Made by a program: the position numbers and the translations under genes
Notes under the pieces: model-generated
Databases searched by the model: none
Told to the model about the DNA's origin: nothing
The model's input: the letters and a program-made list of their open reading frames with translations, nothing else
Part shown: positions 54,360 through 62,154 of the stretch, piece by piece
Position numbering within the stretch: the first letter of the stretch is position 1
How the letters are laid out: the number at the start of each line of letters is the position of its first letter
From: an uncultured Bacteroidia bacterium
GTDB lineage: Bacteria > Bacteroidota > Bacteroidia > Bacteroidales > F082
DNA: 64,000 bases
NCBI GenBank assembly: GCA_902802535.1
Contig: CADCML010000012.1
Location: 1-64,000 of the forward strand
Direction of reading: 5' to 3'

Positions 54360-54360
54360 G

Positions 54361-54368
54361 TATTTTTG
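54361..54368 (+). promoter_or_regulatory. Promoter -7 box TATTTTTG of lpxD
   Basis: It fits TAnnTTTG and lies directly after the efp terminator, 25 bp before the ATG at 54394. Confidence 0.6.
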
Positions 54369-54393
54369 CGCTTTATTCTAAAATTACTTTTCA

Positions 54394-55335
54394 ATGAAAA
54401 TAAAAAAAACTACCCTGAAATCTATAGCGGAACTCGTTGACGCAAAATACATTGGCCCTGCCAATTTCCCTATAACGGGCCTGAACGAAATCCACAAGGT
54501 GGAGACGGGCGACGTCACTTTCGTCGACCATCCGAAATACTATGCCAAGGCACTCAACTCGGCGGCATCTGTGGTCCTTATTAATAAAGAGGTGGTCTGT
54601 CCAGAAGGCAAGGCCCTGCTTTTGCACCCCGATCCATTTGATGCCTTTATTCGCATTATGCGCCATTTCCGTCCCTTCGAACCACAGAATCAACCTGTTA
54701 GCGAGAGCGCGACAATAGGTGAGGGGACGCTCGTCATGCCAGGCGTGTTCGTCGGGCATCACACCGTCATCGGGAAGAACTGCCTCATCCATCCCAACGT
54801 GACCATCTACGACCACTGCGTGATTGGCGACAACGTCATCATCCACTCGGGCAGCGTCATAGGGGCGGACGGATATTATTTCCAGCGCCGCAACGAAGGC
54901 TTCAAGAAGTTTGAGTCCTTTGGTCGCGTGGTTATCGCCGACGATGTGGAGATTGGTGCCCTGTGCAGCATCGACCGTGGCGTCACTTCCGACACCATCA
55001 TCGAGAGCGGCACAAAGTTGGACAACCACTGCCAGATTGGCCACGACAGCTACATTGGCCATAACTGCCTCATCGGTGCCCATGCCGCCATCGCAGGCGT
55101 GACGCGCATCGAGGACGACGTCATCCTCTGGGGCCGTGTCTGCATCAACAAGGACTTGGTCATCGGCACGGGTGCGGTGGTGCTGGCCACTTCCGCCGTC
55201 GACAAGAACATCGAGCCAGGGAAGGCTGTTTTCGGCGTGCCGGCCCAAGAAGTAAGGAAACAATGGCGCGAGCAGGCAGCTTTGCGCCAACTTCCTGAGT
55301 TCCTGAAAGAATACTACAAAACACATCAATCATAA
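54394..55335 (+). CDS. lpxD: LpxD-family UDP-acylglucosamine N-acyltransferase
   Basis: LpxD adds the second acyl chain in lipid A synthesis. The 313-residue protein has the N-terminal uridine-binding domain and a left-handed hexapeptide repeat body (VFVGHHTVIGKNCLIHPNVTIYDHCVIGDNVIIHSGSVIG). The catalytic His lies in LDNHCQIGHDSYIGHN. The end VFGVPAQEVRKQWRE fits the C-terminal helices. At 313 residues it is the shorter, second LpxD type of Bacteroidetes, so a longer LpxD elsewhere is possible. Confidence 0.85.
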   Translation: MKIKKTTLKSIAELVDAKYIGPANFPITGLNEIHKVETGDVTFVDHPKYYAKALNSAASVVLINKEVVCPEGKALLLHPDPFDAFIRIMRHFRPFEPQNQPVSESATIGEGTLVMPGVFVGHHTVIGKNCLIHPNVTIYDHCVIGDNVIIHSGSVIGADGYYFQRRNEGFKKFESFGRVVIADDVEIGALCSIDRGVTSDTIIESGTKLDNHCQIGHDSYIGHNCLIGAHAAIAGVTRIEDDVILWGRVCINKDLVIGTGAVVLATSAVDKNIEPGKAVFGVPAQEVRKQWREQAALRQLPEFLKEYYKTHQS

Positions 55336-55336
55336 C

Positions 55337-55409
55337 GATGGTCAATGGCCTATGGCTGATGGCTCGCAATACGGGTGAAGCAAGCCATAGTCATTGGCCA
55401 TCCATAGTC
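55337..55409. repeat. Inverted-repeat array between lpxD and the esterase gene
   Basis: Left arm 55337-55364 (words of the AATGGC/TATGGC type) faces an inverse right arm 55383-55409 (GCCATAG, ATTGGCC, ATCCATAG). The word resembles that of the array at 15159-15254 but in a different arrangement. Confidence 0.75.
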
Positions 55410-55424
55410 AAAAAAACAGACGTC

Positions 55425-56342
55425 ATGAAAAAACTAATTCTAATCTTAGCACTTTTCCTCGTGGGCACGGCGGCTTTTGCGCAAAACATGAAGACCTTCC
55501 AATATGCCGAGCGCGACACGTTGAATCTTTATCTTGATTTCTATACGCCTGAAACCGTGCATGATAGCACAATTTGCTTGGTTTATGTCTTCGGTGGTGG
55601 CTTTATCGGTGGGCACCGCGACGGCAAGTTTGAGAAAGCTTATTTCAAGCAACTGGTGGACGAGGGTTTCCAAGTGGCCGCCATCGATTACCGTTTGGGT
55701 TTGAAAGGTGTCAAGAGTTTTGGCGTCACCAATACCAAGCCTTTAGAGAATGCCGTCAACATGGCCGTGGAAGATGCCATTTCAGCCATTGCCTATCTTC
55801 TTGAACATGACAAAGAATTGAAAATCAACAAGAATTGGATAATGATGGTGGGCTCGAGTGCAGGTGCCATTACCTCGTTGCAAACCGATTATGTCCTTTG
55901 CAACGGCAAACTAAATTCCAATATTCTGCCTAAAGATTTCCATTTGGCGGGTGTGGTAAGCTATGCTGGTGCCATTTTCTCAAAAGAGGGCAGGTTGAAA
56001 TACCTTAACCACAATCCCGCTCCGACGATGCTCTTTCACGGCATGGCCGACCGTTTGGTAGCTTATGACAGAATAGAGTTTTTCAACATCGGTTTTTATG
56101 GTACGAGCAGCCTTGTGGAGCGTTTCGAGACTTTCGGCTATCCTTATTTTGCGCGTCGTTTTGCGGATTATGGCCATAGCATCGCCCTCGCGGGGCCAGT
56201 CACCGTCGATGACCTGCTCTGGTTCTGCAAGCATTACGTTTATGGCAAAGAACAAATTCAAGTGGATGGCACATATCGTCAAATTGACAAGTCAAAACTA
56301 CCGAAGAACGACATTTATTCGATAGGCGACCTCTATAAGTGA
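55425..56342 (+). CDS. Alpha/beta hydrolase (carboxylesterase-like), exported
   Basis: The start ATG at 55425 gives a signal peptide (KKLILILALFLVGTAAFAQ) and 305 residues. Features are the oxyanion segment YVFGGGFIGGHRDG, nucleophile GSSAGAITS, and later HGMADR and GHSIALAG, which hold the remaining triad residues. It is probably a carbohydrate or lipid esterase in the periplasm. The longer frame from 55338 runs through the repeat array and is rejected. Confidence 0.85.
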   Translation: MKKLILILALFLVGTAAFAQNMKTFQYAERDTLNLYLDFYTPETVHDSTICLVYVFGGGFIGGHRDGKFEKAYFKQLVDEGFQVAAIDYRLGLKGVKSFGVTNTKPLENAVNMAVEDAISAIAYLLEHDKELKINKNWIMMVGSSAGAITSLQTDYVLCNGKLNSNILPKDFHLAGVVSYAGAIFSKEGRLKYLNHNPAPTMLFHGMADRLVAYDRIEFFNIGFYGTSSLVERFETFGYPYFARRFADYGHSIALAGPVTVDDLLWFCKHYVYGKEQIQVDGTYRQIDKSKLPKNDIYSIGDLYK

Positions 56343-56382
56343 TATTTTGAATTAAGCAACTAATTGATTAACAACAGATAAA

Positions 56383-58437
56383 ATGAAAAAACTAATGATT
56401 TGCATTGGAATGGCTGCCGCTCTGGTGGGCTGCGCTCCGAAACAGGAGGAAGTCACTGAACAGCCTCAGCCAAAAGAAGAATTCAAGTATTTGGTGGACG
56501 AGTTCGCCGACTTGAGGATCATGCGTTATCAAATTCCGGACTGGGACCAACTGACGCTGCAACAGAAGAGTTACATCTACTATTTGGGTGAGGCGGCCAA
56601 ATGTGGTCGCGACATCCTCGCCGACCAGAATTTCAAGTACAACCTGACGGTTCGCAAGACCATCGAGGCCGTGCTGAATTCCTACAAGGGCGACCGTGAG
56701 AATGCTGATTTCCAAAACTTTGTGGTCTATGCCAAACGTGTGTTCTTCAGCAATGGCATCCATCACCATTATGCCGAGGACAAGTTCTTCCCTGAGATTA
56801 GTGAGGCCTATTTCGCCGACTTGGTGAAGGGTAGCGACGTAAATCTGCTTCCCCTCAATGAGGGCGAGACCGTGGATGAATTCATCGCCTTCCTAACCCC
56901 CGTCATCTTCGACCGCGACCTGTACAAGATGCGCCGCAGCAGCGAGGACGACATCATCGTCAACTCGGCGGTGAACTTCTACGAAGGCGGAATCAAAAAG
57001 CCCGAAGTGGAAGATTTCTATGCTAAGATGCGCAAGCCTAACGATGCTACTCCGATTTCCTACGGCTTGAACTCCAAGTTGGTGAAGGAAAACGGTCGCA
57101 TCTACGAGGATGTTTATAAGGCCGACGGCTTGTACGGTGAGGCCATCACGGCCATCATCGGCTGGCTTCAGAAGGCCAACGAGGTGGCGGAGAACGACAT
57201 CCAGCGCAACTACACCCAGAAACTCATCGACTATTACACCACGGGCGACCTGAAGACTTGGGACGAATATAACATCGCTTGGGTGCAGGATTCCGTTTCC
57301 CATATCGATTTCGTGAACGGTTTCATCGAGGACTATAACGACCCGATGGGCTTGAAAGCCACTTGGGAAGCCATCGTCGATTATAAGGACCTTGAAGCCA
57401 CCAAACGCTCCAACACGATTAGCGAGAACGCCCAATGGTTTGAGGACCATTCGCCCGTCGACCCGCGTTTCAAGAAAGAGGAGTGTAAGGGTGTTTCGGC
57501 GAAGAGCATCATCGTCACCACCTTGGGCGGCGACTGCTTCCCTTCGCCCCCGATTGGCATCAACCTGCCCAATGCCGACTGGATTCGCAAGGACTACGGT
57601 TCCAAGTCGGTGACCATCACCAATTTGATGGAAGCTTACGACAAGGCCGCCGACGAATGTCCGAGAAGTGTTTTGGCCGAGTTCGCCTACTCGCAGGAGG
57701 AAATCGACCTCTGCAAGAAATACGGTTCCGATGCAGATGTGGTGCATACCAACCTTCACGAGTGCTTGGGTCATGGTTCGGGCAAGCTGCTGCCTGGCAC
57801 ACAGCCTGGTGCCTTGAAGGAGTTCAGTTCAACTTTGGAAGAAGCCCGCGCCGACCTCTTTGGCCTGTATTATTTGGCTGAACCAAGGATGGTGGAATTG
57901 GGCGTAATGCCTGACGCAGAGGCTTATAAGGCCGAGTATTGCTCCTACATCCGCAACGGCATGATGTCGCAGCTGGCTCGCGTGGAGCTGGGCAAGGATG
58001 TCACCGAGTCGCACATGCAGAACCGCAAACTCGTCTCGGAGTGGTGCTACGAGCACGGCAAGGATGCCAACGTCATCGAGAAAAAGGTGGAAAATGGCAA
58101 GACTTACTACATCATCAACGACTTCGAGGCTTTACGCGGCCTGTTCGGTGAGTTGTTGGCCGAAATCCAGCGCATCAAGAGCGAAGGCGACTATGCCGCA
58201 GGCAAGGCCATCGTGGAGAAATATGCCGTGAAGGTCGACCCCGAACTGCACAAGGAAGTAAAGGACCGTTACAACGCTTTGGGTCTGAAGCCTTACGGTG
58301 GCTTCATCAATCCTGAAATCGTTCCCGTCGTGGAAAACGGCCAAGTGGTTGACTATAAGGTCGATTATCCTTCCGATTTCGTGGCGCAACATTTGAAATA
58401 CGGTAAGGAATACAGCTTCTTGAAGGCTACGCATTAA
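56383..58437 (+). CDS. Dipeptidyl peptidase III-like metallopeptidase (M49), lipoprotein
   Basis: The 684-residue protein has a lipoprotein signal (ALVGC, about 13-17). The M49 zinc motif is HECLGHGSGK, with the third ligand region EEARADLFGLYYL. The family cleaves dipeptides from the N-terminus of small peptides. It may be co-transcribed with the esterase 40 bp upstream. A terminator follows at 58453-58501. Confidence 0.92.
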   Translation: MKKLMICIGMAAALVGCAPKQEEVTEQPQPKEEFKYLVDEFADLRIMRYQIPDWDQLTLQQKSYIYYLGEAAKCGRDILADQNFKYNLTVRKTIEAVLNSYKGDRENADFQNFVVYAKRVFFSNGIHHHYAEDKFFPEISEAYFADLVKGSDVNLLPLNEGETVDEFIAFLTPVIFDRDLYKMRRSSEDDIIVNSAVNFYEGGIKKPEVEDFYAKMRKPNDATPISYGLNSKLVKENGRIYEDVYKADGLYGEAITAIIGWLQKANEVAENDIQRNYTQKLIDYYTTGDLKTWDEYNIAWVQDSVSHIDFVNGFIEDYNDPMGLKATWEAIVDYKDLEATKRSNTISENAQWFEDHSPVDPRFKKEECKGVSAKSIIVTTLGGDCFPSPPIGINLPNADWIRKDYGSKSVTITNLMEAYDKAADECPRSVLAEFAYSQEEIDLCKKYGSDADVVHTNLHECLGHGSGKLLPGTQPGALKEFSSTLEEARADLFGLYYLAEPRMVELGVMPDAEAYKAEYCSYIRNGMMSQLARVELGKDVTESHMQNRKLVSEWCYEHGKDANVIEKKVENGKTYYIINDFEALRGLFGELLAEIQRIKSEGDYAAGKAIVEKYAVKVDPELHKEVKDRYNALGLKPYGGFINPEIVPVVENGQVVDYKVDYPSDFVAQHLKYGKEYSFLKATH

Positions 58438-58452
58438 GCCCAATGCGAGTGA

Positions 58453-58501
58453 AAGCAGGGAATCCTCGGTGTCATCGATGCCAAGGATTCCCTGCTTTTT
58501 T
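58453..58501. terminator. Terminator after the M49 peptidase gene
   Basis: AAGCAGGGAATCCT pairs with AGGATTCCCTGCTT, a stem of at least 14 bp, followed by a T run. Confidence 0.8.
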
Positions 58502-58529
58502 GTGGCGTAAAGAAATTATGCTATCTTTG
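58499..58529 (+). promoter_or_regulatory. Promoter of the 82-residue protein, -33 TTTG and -7 TATCTTTG
   Basis: TTTG (58499-58502) and TATCTTTG (58522-58529) are 19 bp apart, 25 bp before the ATG at 58555. Confidence 0.65.
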
Positions 58530-58554
58530 CAGTTTCAACGGCAAATCCAATCCT

Positions 58555-58803
58555 ATGCAAGAGAAGAGAATCAAAGGGAGCTTGTGCGAAATCGTCGACA
58601 AGATGAACAAGACCTATAATGGCCTGATTGGCGACGGTTTCAGTCCTGGAGTGGGCAGGCGCATCGTGCCCGTGATGGCTGACGGCAAGGTGTCGGGCTG
58701 GAAAATGCAGTGCTGCGAAAACGGCACATGGGTGGACCTGGATGAAACGCCCTTCAAGACCATGGGTGAGCTGATTGAGCATTACAAGAAAGATAACCCC
58801 TGA
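58555..58803 (+). CDS. Small protein of unknown function
   Basis: The 82-residue protein has no signal or membrane segment. It contains two closely spaced Cys (KMQCCENGTW) and a strand-rich middle (GRRIVPVMADGKVSGWKM). I do not recognise the family. It has its own promoter and precedes the repeat-rich block. Confidence 0.6.
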   Translation: MQEKRIKGSLCEIVDKMNKTYNGLIGDGFSPGVGRRIVPVMADGKVSGWKMQCCENGTWVDLDETPFKTMGELIEHYKKDNP

Positions 58804-58852
58804 TAACTTCGAGGAATTCGTGTTAGGGAGCTTTTGAGTTTTCGGCAAACCA

Positions 58853-58993
58853 CTATTTCTACTATAAGTTTACTACAATCTCCGCCAGCATGGGCAGCTT
58901 GCCTATCTTTGCCTCCAAAACTTGAAGGAAAGATGAAACCGAAGAAAATTCACCGACAAACCGAGCGTTGGTCTGAAAAAAGACTATTTTTGC
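58853..58993. repeat. Dispersed 140-bp repeat X (second copy at 62241-62382)
   Basis: The two copies align over about 142 bp with roughly 15 differences. Both contain CTTGCCTATCTTTGCCTCC (a promoter-like TATCTTTG) and a mini-frame starting MKPKKxHRQTExWSEK with a GGAAAG ribosome-binding site, and end in a second -7 box. Here it delivers the promoter of the 58998 gene. Confidence 0.8.
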
Positions 58994-59001
58994 AACCATG
59001 A
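58933..59001 (+). CDS. Mini-ORF overlapping the start of the 58998 gene (leader-peptide candidate)
   Basis: The frame encodes 22 residues (MKPKKIHRQTERWSEKRLFL...) after a GGAAAG site and ends in ATGA, where its stop overlaps the ATG at 58998. This is the pattern of translational coupling or a leader peptide. Its N-terminal 16 codons are conserved in the second repeat copy at 62320, where it stops after WSEK. The strong -7 box at 58982-58989 lies inside it, so a shorter transcript would skip it. Function is unproven. Confidence 0.45.
   Translation: MKPKKIHRQTERWSEKRLFLQP
58982..58989 (+). promoter_or_regulatory. -7 box TATTTTTG before the 58998 gene, inside repeat X
   Basis: It fits TAnnTTTG only 8 bp before the ATG, so it would make a nearly leaderless mRNA. 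A second box, TATCTTTG at 58904-58911, would include the mini-ORF. Confidence 0.45.
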
Positions 59002-60275
59002 GTTGTGATGATGAGATTATCAAACGGAAATTGTATTATGACGGTCTGAAACAGGTCATCGAGCATCCTATTCCTAAAAACTATGTCAAGGAAATAGATG
59101 ATTTGCTTCAGGAAGACGATGCTGATACGGAAGAGACAAAAACCTTGCGGATGTGGAAAGAGGTGGTTGCCCCAGTGTGCAATGCCATTGTGTTCGTTCA
59201 CAACAACCGTTTCCTGTTGGACGAAAAAGAAACCATCCTCAATGAGGATGCCGACACGCCTTTCATGTCCTCCGATGAAATCTTCAAGACGCTGAAAACC
59301 TTGCTCAAAGCGACGGTCATGGAGTTTCTTTCCGTGCTGCAAATCAGTTCGGGCGAAAAGGAGGAACTGCTTGACAAGGTTGAGCATGACGACAAGGATG
59401 GTTTCAGGTCGCTGTTGGAGCGGAGCCGATGCGACACCACGGCATTGGCCCAACTTTGCACCTGCTGTTGGGACGACTCTTTCACAGCTGAAAACATCGA
59501 GGATTCTGACCTTTCATATCTGCTTGATTACATGGCAAGCAAGTTGAAAAACAGTGGTGAAGCCGATGACAAAACGATGCTTGAAGCCGTGGAGCAATGG
59601 CAGCCTTCCTCCGAGTTGATTGATTCCGACGACAGTGACGAAACCCTTGACCAATACATGTCCGACTATCGTCGTTTCATGGAGACCGAACTGGGCGTTA
59701 CCCTCCATTACTATTGGGATTGGTATGACGATTTCCTGTTGAAGGAACGCAACCTCATCGAGCCTCTCCTTGACCATCCTTTGGCTGTGGACTTGGTGAA
59801 CCGGATTTGGAAAGATTATGAGGCTAATCTTTTAGGCGGTTCCTTCTCCCTTCCCGACGACTTCTTCCACTCGAAATGCGCCGCCGATGACACGGAGCAC
59901 CTGCACATCAAACTGTCCGTTGAGGACAAGGGCACGGAGCTTTTCACCGAGTTCATCAACTATGTGGCCGAGAAGGGCTATATCGAAGACAGCCCCGCCG
60001 TGAAAAACCTTTTCGCCTACCGACTGACGGGGTATTACAGACCCGAAGGCGACCTGCCGCCCATCGTCTGGAACGGAAGAAACGGCAAGTCTTACGAGCT
60101 TATCTACCTTATCCGTTACCTCTGCGACCGTGGCGACTACAAGAAAATGCGCCGTTTCTTCGAAGGCCCTGAATGGTTGAAGGAGAAAGACAGCAGCTAT
60201 GCCCACTCAGCAGATACCGAGTTCAGAAGAAAAATGGCGGAGATTTATCCTGGGATTTGTGAGTTCAAGAAGTGA
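58998..60275 (+). CDS. Protein of unknown function, 425 residues
   Basis: The cytoplasmic protein has no signal or membrane segment and is acidic and mostly helical. It contains SDDSDETLDQYM in a linker near 215-230. The C-terminal ~130 residues (GTELFTEFINYVAEKGYIEDSPAVKNLFAYRLTGYYRPE...WKGRNGKSYELIYLIRYLCDRGDYKKMRRFFEGPEWL, EFRRKMAEIYPGICEF) resemble a small domain that I have the impression recurs at the ends of hypothetical proteins in Bacteroidetes accessory regions; I cannot name it. Its promoter lies in the mobile-looking repeat X. Confidence 0.7.
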   Translation: MSCDDEIIKRKLYYDGLKQVIEHPIPKNYVKEIDDLLQEDDADTEETKTLRMWKEVVAPVCNAIVFVHNNRFLLDEKETILNEDADTPFMSSDEIFKTLKTLLKATVMEFLSVLQISSGEKEELLDKVEHDDKDGFRSLLERSRCDTTALAQLCTCCWDDSFTAENIEDSDLSYLLDYMASKLKNSGEADDKTMLEAVEQWQPSSELIDSDDSDETLDQYMSDYRRFMETELGVTLHYYWDWYDDFLLKERNLIEPLLDHPLAVDLVNRIWKDYEANLLGGSFSLPDDFFHSKCAADDTEHLHIKLSVEDKGTELFTEFINYVAEKGYIEDSPAVKNLFAYRLTGYYRPEGDLPPIVWNGRNGKSYELIYLIRYLCDRGDYKKMRRFFEGPEWLKEKDSSYAHSADTEFRRKMAEIYPGICEFKK

Positions 60276-60281
60276 AAATTT

Positions 60282-60341
60282 AGAAAAACCAGCAAAATAG
60301 TTGCAAGGAATGGAAAAAGTTGTTTATCTTTGCAGCGTCAG
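60282..60341 (+). promoter_or_regulatory. Promoter-bearing 60-bp repeat, copy 1 (TTG, TATCTTTG)
   Basis: The sequence shares about 56 of 60 positions with 60751-60810, including TTG (60301-60303) and TATCTTTG (60325-60332), spaced 21 bp. No gene of normal size follows, which points to a small RNA. Confidence 0.6.
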
Positions 60342-60437
60342 AAATGACTAATCCGGTAATTTCCGCGTGGGAGTAAGACTACACCGCCCCTGCTCCAAAA
60401 TTAAAGGATGGAGACTTGCAACGGCCTCCATCTTTTA
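60338..60437 (+). ncRNA. Candidate small RNA P1
   Basis: After the promoter the sequence can fold: GTCA-GAAA-TGAC (60337-60348) at the 5' end and a terminator-like 11-bp stem AAAGGATGGAG/CTCCATCTTTT (60403-60436). About 100 nt without an open frame. Purely predicted from promoter, hairpins and lack of coding. Confidence 0.4.
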
Positions 60438-60499
60438 TTTTCCGAATTCCTTGCGGAACTTCCTGACGAAACATGTCCAATACAGCCTTGAGCACATAA

Positions 60500-60590
60500 A
60501 AAAAGCGTGTAGTTAATCCATGCCGAAGCCGATCTACACGTTTTTAAACGAAAAACGCAGTTAATCCATGCCGAAGCCGATCTGCGTTTC
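60500..60590 (-). ncRNA. Candidate small RNA with twin hairpins of identical loop (minus strand)
   Basis: Downstream (leftward) of a minus-strand -7 box TAATTTTG (60596-60603), the RNA forms two hairpins. H2 (60553-60589): stem AAACGCAG/CTGCGTTT. H1 (60501-60545): stem CGTGTAG/CTACACG plus A-T pairs, followed by a run of T, the shape of an intrinsic terminator. Both enclose the same 21-nt loop (60561-60581 and 60513-60533; minus strand begins ATCGGC and ends GGATTAA). The stems differ but pair perfectly in each, so the loop sequence and the hairpin are both selected. A relative is at 62100-62152. Confidence 0.6.
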
Positions 60591-60593
60591 ACG

Positions 60594-60661
60594 CTGCAAA
60601 ATTACAACAAAATCCAAAACGCCGCCATAAACATTGAAAAATAATTCCCGAAATTAGGGAA
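60594..60661 (-). repeat. 68-bp promoter repeat of the twin-hairpin RNA, copy Y
   Basis: Nearly identical (one mismatch) to 62155-62222. On the minus strand it ends in TAATTTTGCAG, a -7 box directed at the hairpin RNA. Confidence 0.75.
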
Positions 60662-60750
60662 GTTGCTTGGCAAAACCTTATTTCCACTACTATAATCTCT
60701 GCTGACATATACGGGTTGGCTATTCACTACTATCATCACGAGATTTTTTT

Positions 60751-60810
60751 GAGAAAACCAGCAAAATAGTTGCAGGGAATGGAAAAATTTGTTTATCTTT
60801 GCAGCGTCAT
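60751..60810 (+). promoter_or_regulatory. Promoter-bearing 60-bp repeat, copy 2
   Basis: See 60282-60341; -33 TTG at 60770-60772, -7 TATCTTTG at 60794-60801, spacing 21 bp. Confidence 0.6.
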
Positions 60811-60914
60811 TCAGAGGAATTCGCAGAAAGGACGACAACCTTTATGACCTTTGCGGTCGTTTCGAGCCTCAACATAAACGAGCCATCACATCTTTGTGGT
60901 GGCTATGTTTTTTG
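60808..60914 (+). ncRNA. Candidate small RNA P2
   Basis: About 107 nt after the second promoter copy. It ends in a strong terminator: AACATA...GCCATCACA TCTT TGTGGTGGC TATGTT plus a T run (60871-60914). A GACGAC/GGTCGTT stem lies upstream (about 60831-60860). The terminator overlaps the 3' end of the convergent gene 60886-61314, so the RNA could also act in antisense there. Confidence 0.5.
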
Positions 60915-61314
60915 TGTCAGGTTTTTGCGGGACGGTGATGCAATACTGAACCATTTCCTGAGTGGAACGCTGAAGTCCAACCGTGAGTTTCACCTCGCCA
61001 TGTTTCAATATGATCAGCTTATCAAATTGTTTTTGGTTACGTGTCATTCTATTGGTCGCTTTTTCGCCTATTATGACAGCTTTTTCAAGTATCTCAGTTA
61101 GCCGGAAGACCGCAAGCGTTGACTCATAGTTTCGTGCCGCCTTTTCGTATGTTTCGTTGATGGAGAGAAACTTCACATGAATGAACGCGCCTAAATTGTT
61201 GTTCCAAATCTTCTTTTCGGGATTTTCTGAAATCCACTGGGAATAAAAATCCTTGATTAGCTTTTCACGAGCCTTGATTTCGTCTTTTGTTCGTCCTTTT
61301 GGAATGTCGCCCAT
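60886..61314 (-). CDS. Small protein of unknown function, paralogue of 61558-62028
   Basis: The 142-residue protein has a basic N-terminus (KGRTKDEIKAREKLIKDFYSQWI), a middle STLAVFRLTEILEKAV and an end EVKLTVGLQRSTQEMVQYCIT. The neighbouring divergent gene keeps the same order (IKAEYIKLMEKL, STYAVKHLETIIKEAV, FTIKLVMGIKSDGRHVQYSV). I do not recognise the family; copies in several Bacteroidetes accessory regions are my impression, not checked. Its 3' end overlaps a terminator of a plus-strand RNA. Confidence 0.7.
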   Translation of the reverse strand: MGDIPKGRTKDEIKAREKLIKDFYSQWISENPEKKIWNNNLGAFIHVKFLSINETYEKAARNYESTLAVFRLTEILEKAVIIGEKATNRMTRNQKQFDKLIILKHGEVKLTVGLQRSTQEMVQYCITVPQKPDTKNIATTKM

Positions 61315-61557
61315 CGCTTGGTTCTTTGGCGCAAAAGTACGAATAATTCCGACAAAACTTTATTTCCGCTTCAAGTTTACTACAATCACCAAATTTTTGA
61401 TCAGATTATCTTTCTTTTTACCAAACAACAAATTTACCTGTAAACCAAACACATATCCGACAGCAAACGACTACTGTCGACAACAAACGTTTAATCAACG
61501 GCTTAGTCTTGACAGATGGTTTTTCTTTGCGGTAGAAAAACTAAAAGTATTATCGTT
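61315..61557. other. Divergent intergenic region of the paralogous pair
   Basis: The 243-bp gap contains no coding frame. AT-rich, with repeated ACAAACA-type words and a TTTTTCTTTGC box before the 61558 gene that lacks the TA of a standard -7 box. No convincing promoter is identified for either gene. Confidence 0.4.
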
Positions 61558-62028
61558 ATGGAAACACCTGAATTTGTTTCTGGCATCCCAACAGACAAGC
61601 ATGCCTCTGCACAGAGAAGAATGATTATCAAGGCTGAGTACATCAAATTGATGGAGAAACTACAAAACAAGTACGGGAAGAAAGCCGTTTTTAACGAGTT
61701 TCTTCAGACCGATGTTTACATCATAATGAGAGAAAGTGAGAAAAAAGCCAGTAATAGTGCGGCTTTCAACTGGCAATCGACATACGCAGTAAAGCACTTG
61801 GAGACTATCATCAAAGAGGCAGTCCCCATGGAAGGCAAACCTATTTATACACTTCCAAAACCCACAGGAAAACAAATGGAATTCAAGTATGTCAATATGG
61901 CGACATTGTATTACACCTTTCATTCCACTGAGTATGAACATCTCAATTTCACCATAAAATTGGTGATGGGCATTAAGAGCGACGGCAGGCATGTCCAATA
62001 CAGTGTCAATAAGATTGAATTAATCTGA
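61558..62028 (+). CDS. Small protein of unknown function, divergent paralogue of 60886-61314
   Basis: The 156-residue protein (start ATG 61558) shares motif order with the gene at 60886-61314 over its full length (see there), with the end LMGIKSDGRHVQYSVNKIELI. No signal or membrane segment. The upstream in-frame extension from 61516 is not conserved. Strong terminator after it. Confidence 0.7.
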   Translation: METPEFVSGIPTDKHASAQRRMIIKAEYIKLMEKLQNKYGKKAVFNEFLQTDVYIIMRESEKKASNSAAFNWQSTYAVKHLETIIKEAVPMEGKPIYTLPKPTGKQMEFKYVNMATLYYTFHSTEYEHLNFTIKLVMGIKSDGRHVQYSVNKIELI

Positions 62029-62031
62029 AAA

Positions 62032-62100
62032 AAAAGCATCCTGTAATAAAGTCGTCATTGCTTTCGCAATCGCTTGTACAGGATGCTTTTGTATGTACCG
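62032..62100. terminator. Terminator after 61558-62028
   Basis: AAAAGCATCCTGTA (62032-62045) pairs perfectly with TACAGGATGCTTTT (62087-62100); an inner ATTGC-TTTC-GCAAT hairpin lies in the loop. It also bounds the leftward RNA candidate. Confidence 0.8.
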
Positions 62101-62152
62101 AAAAGCAGTTAATCCGACTTATTTGTTTGCAGATCTGCCCTCAGCTTTTTCT
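62100..62152 (-). ncRNA. Second member of the twin-hairpin RNA family, degenerate
   Basis: Behind the same 68-bp promoter block (-7 TAATTTTG on minus, plus coordinates 62158-62165) lies a hairpin with stem GCAG/CTGC and a loop that begins ATC and ends GGATTAA, as in 60553-60589, but with a different loop middle and only one hairpin. It could be a diverged family member or a decaying copy. Confidence 0.45.
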
Positions 62153-62154
62153 GC

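Noticed and set aside
60506-60589. Twin hairpins as REP elements of a RAYT transposase
   Set aside because: No GTAG/GGAG box outside the stem and no RAYT gene in the window; loop identity with covarying stems fits an RNA better.
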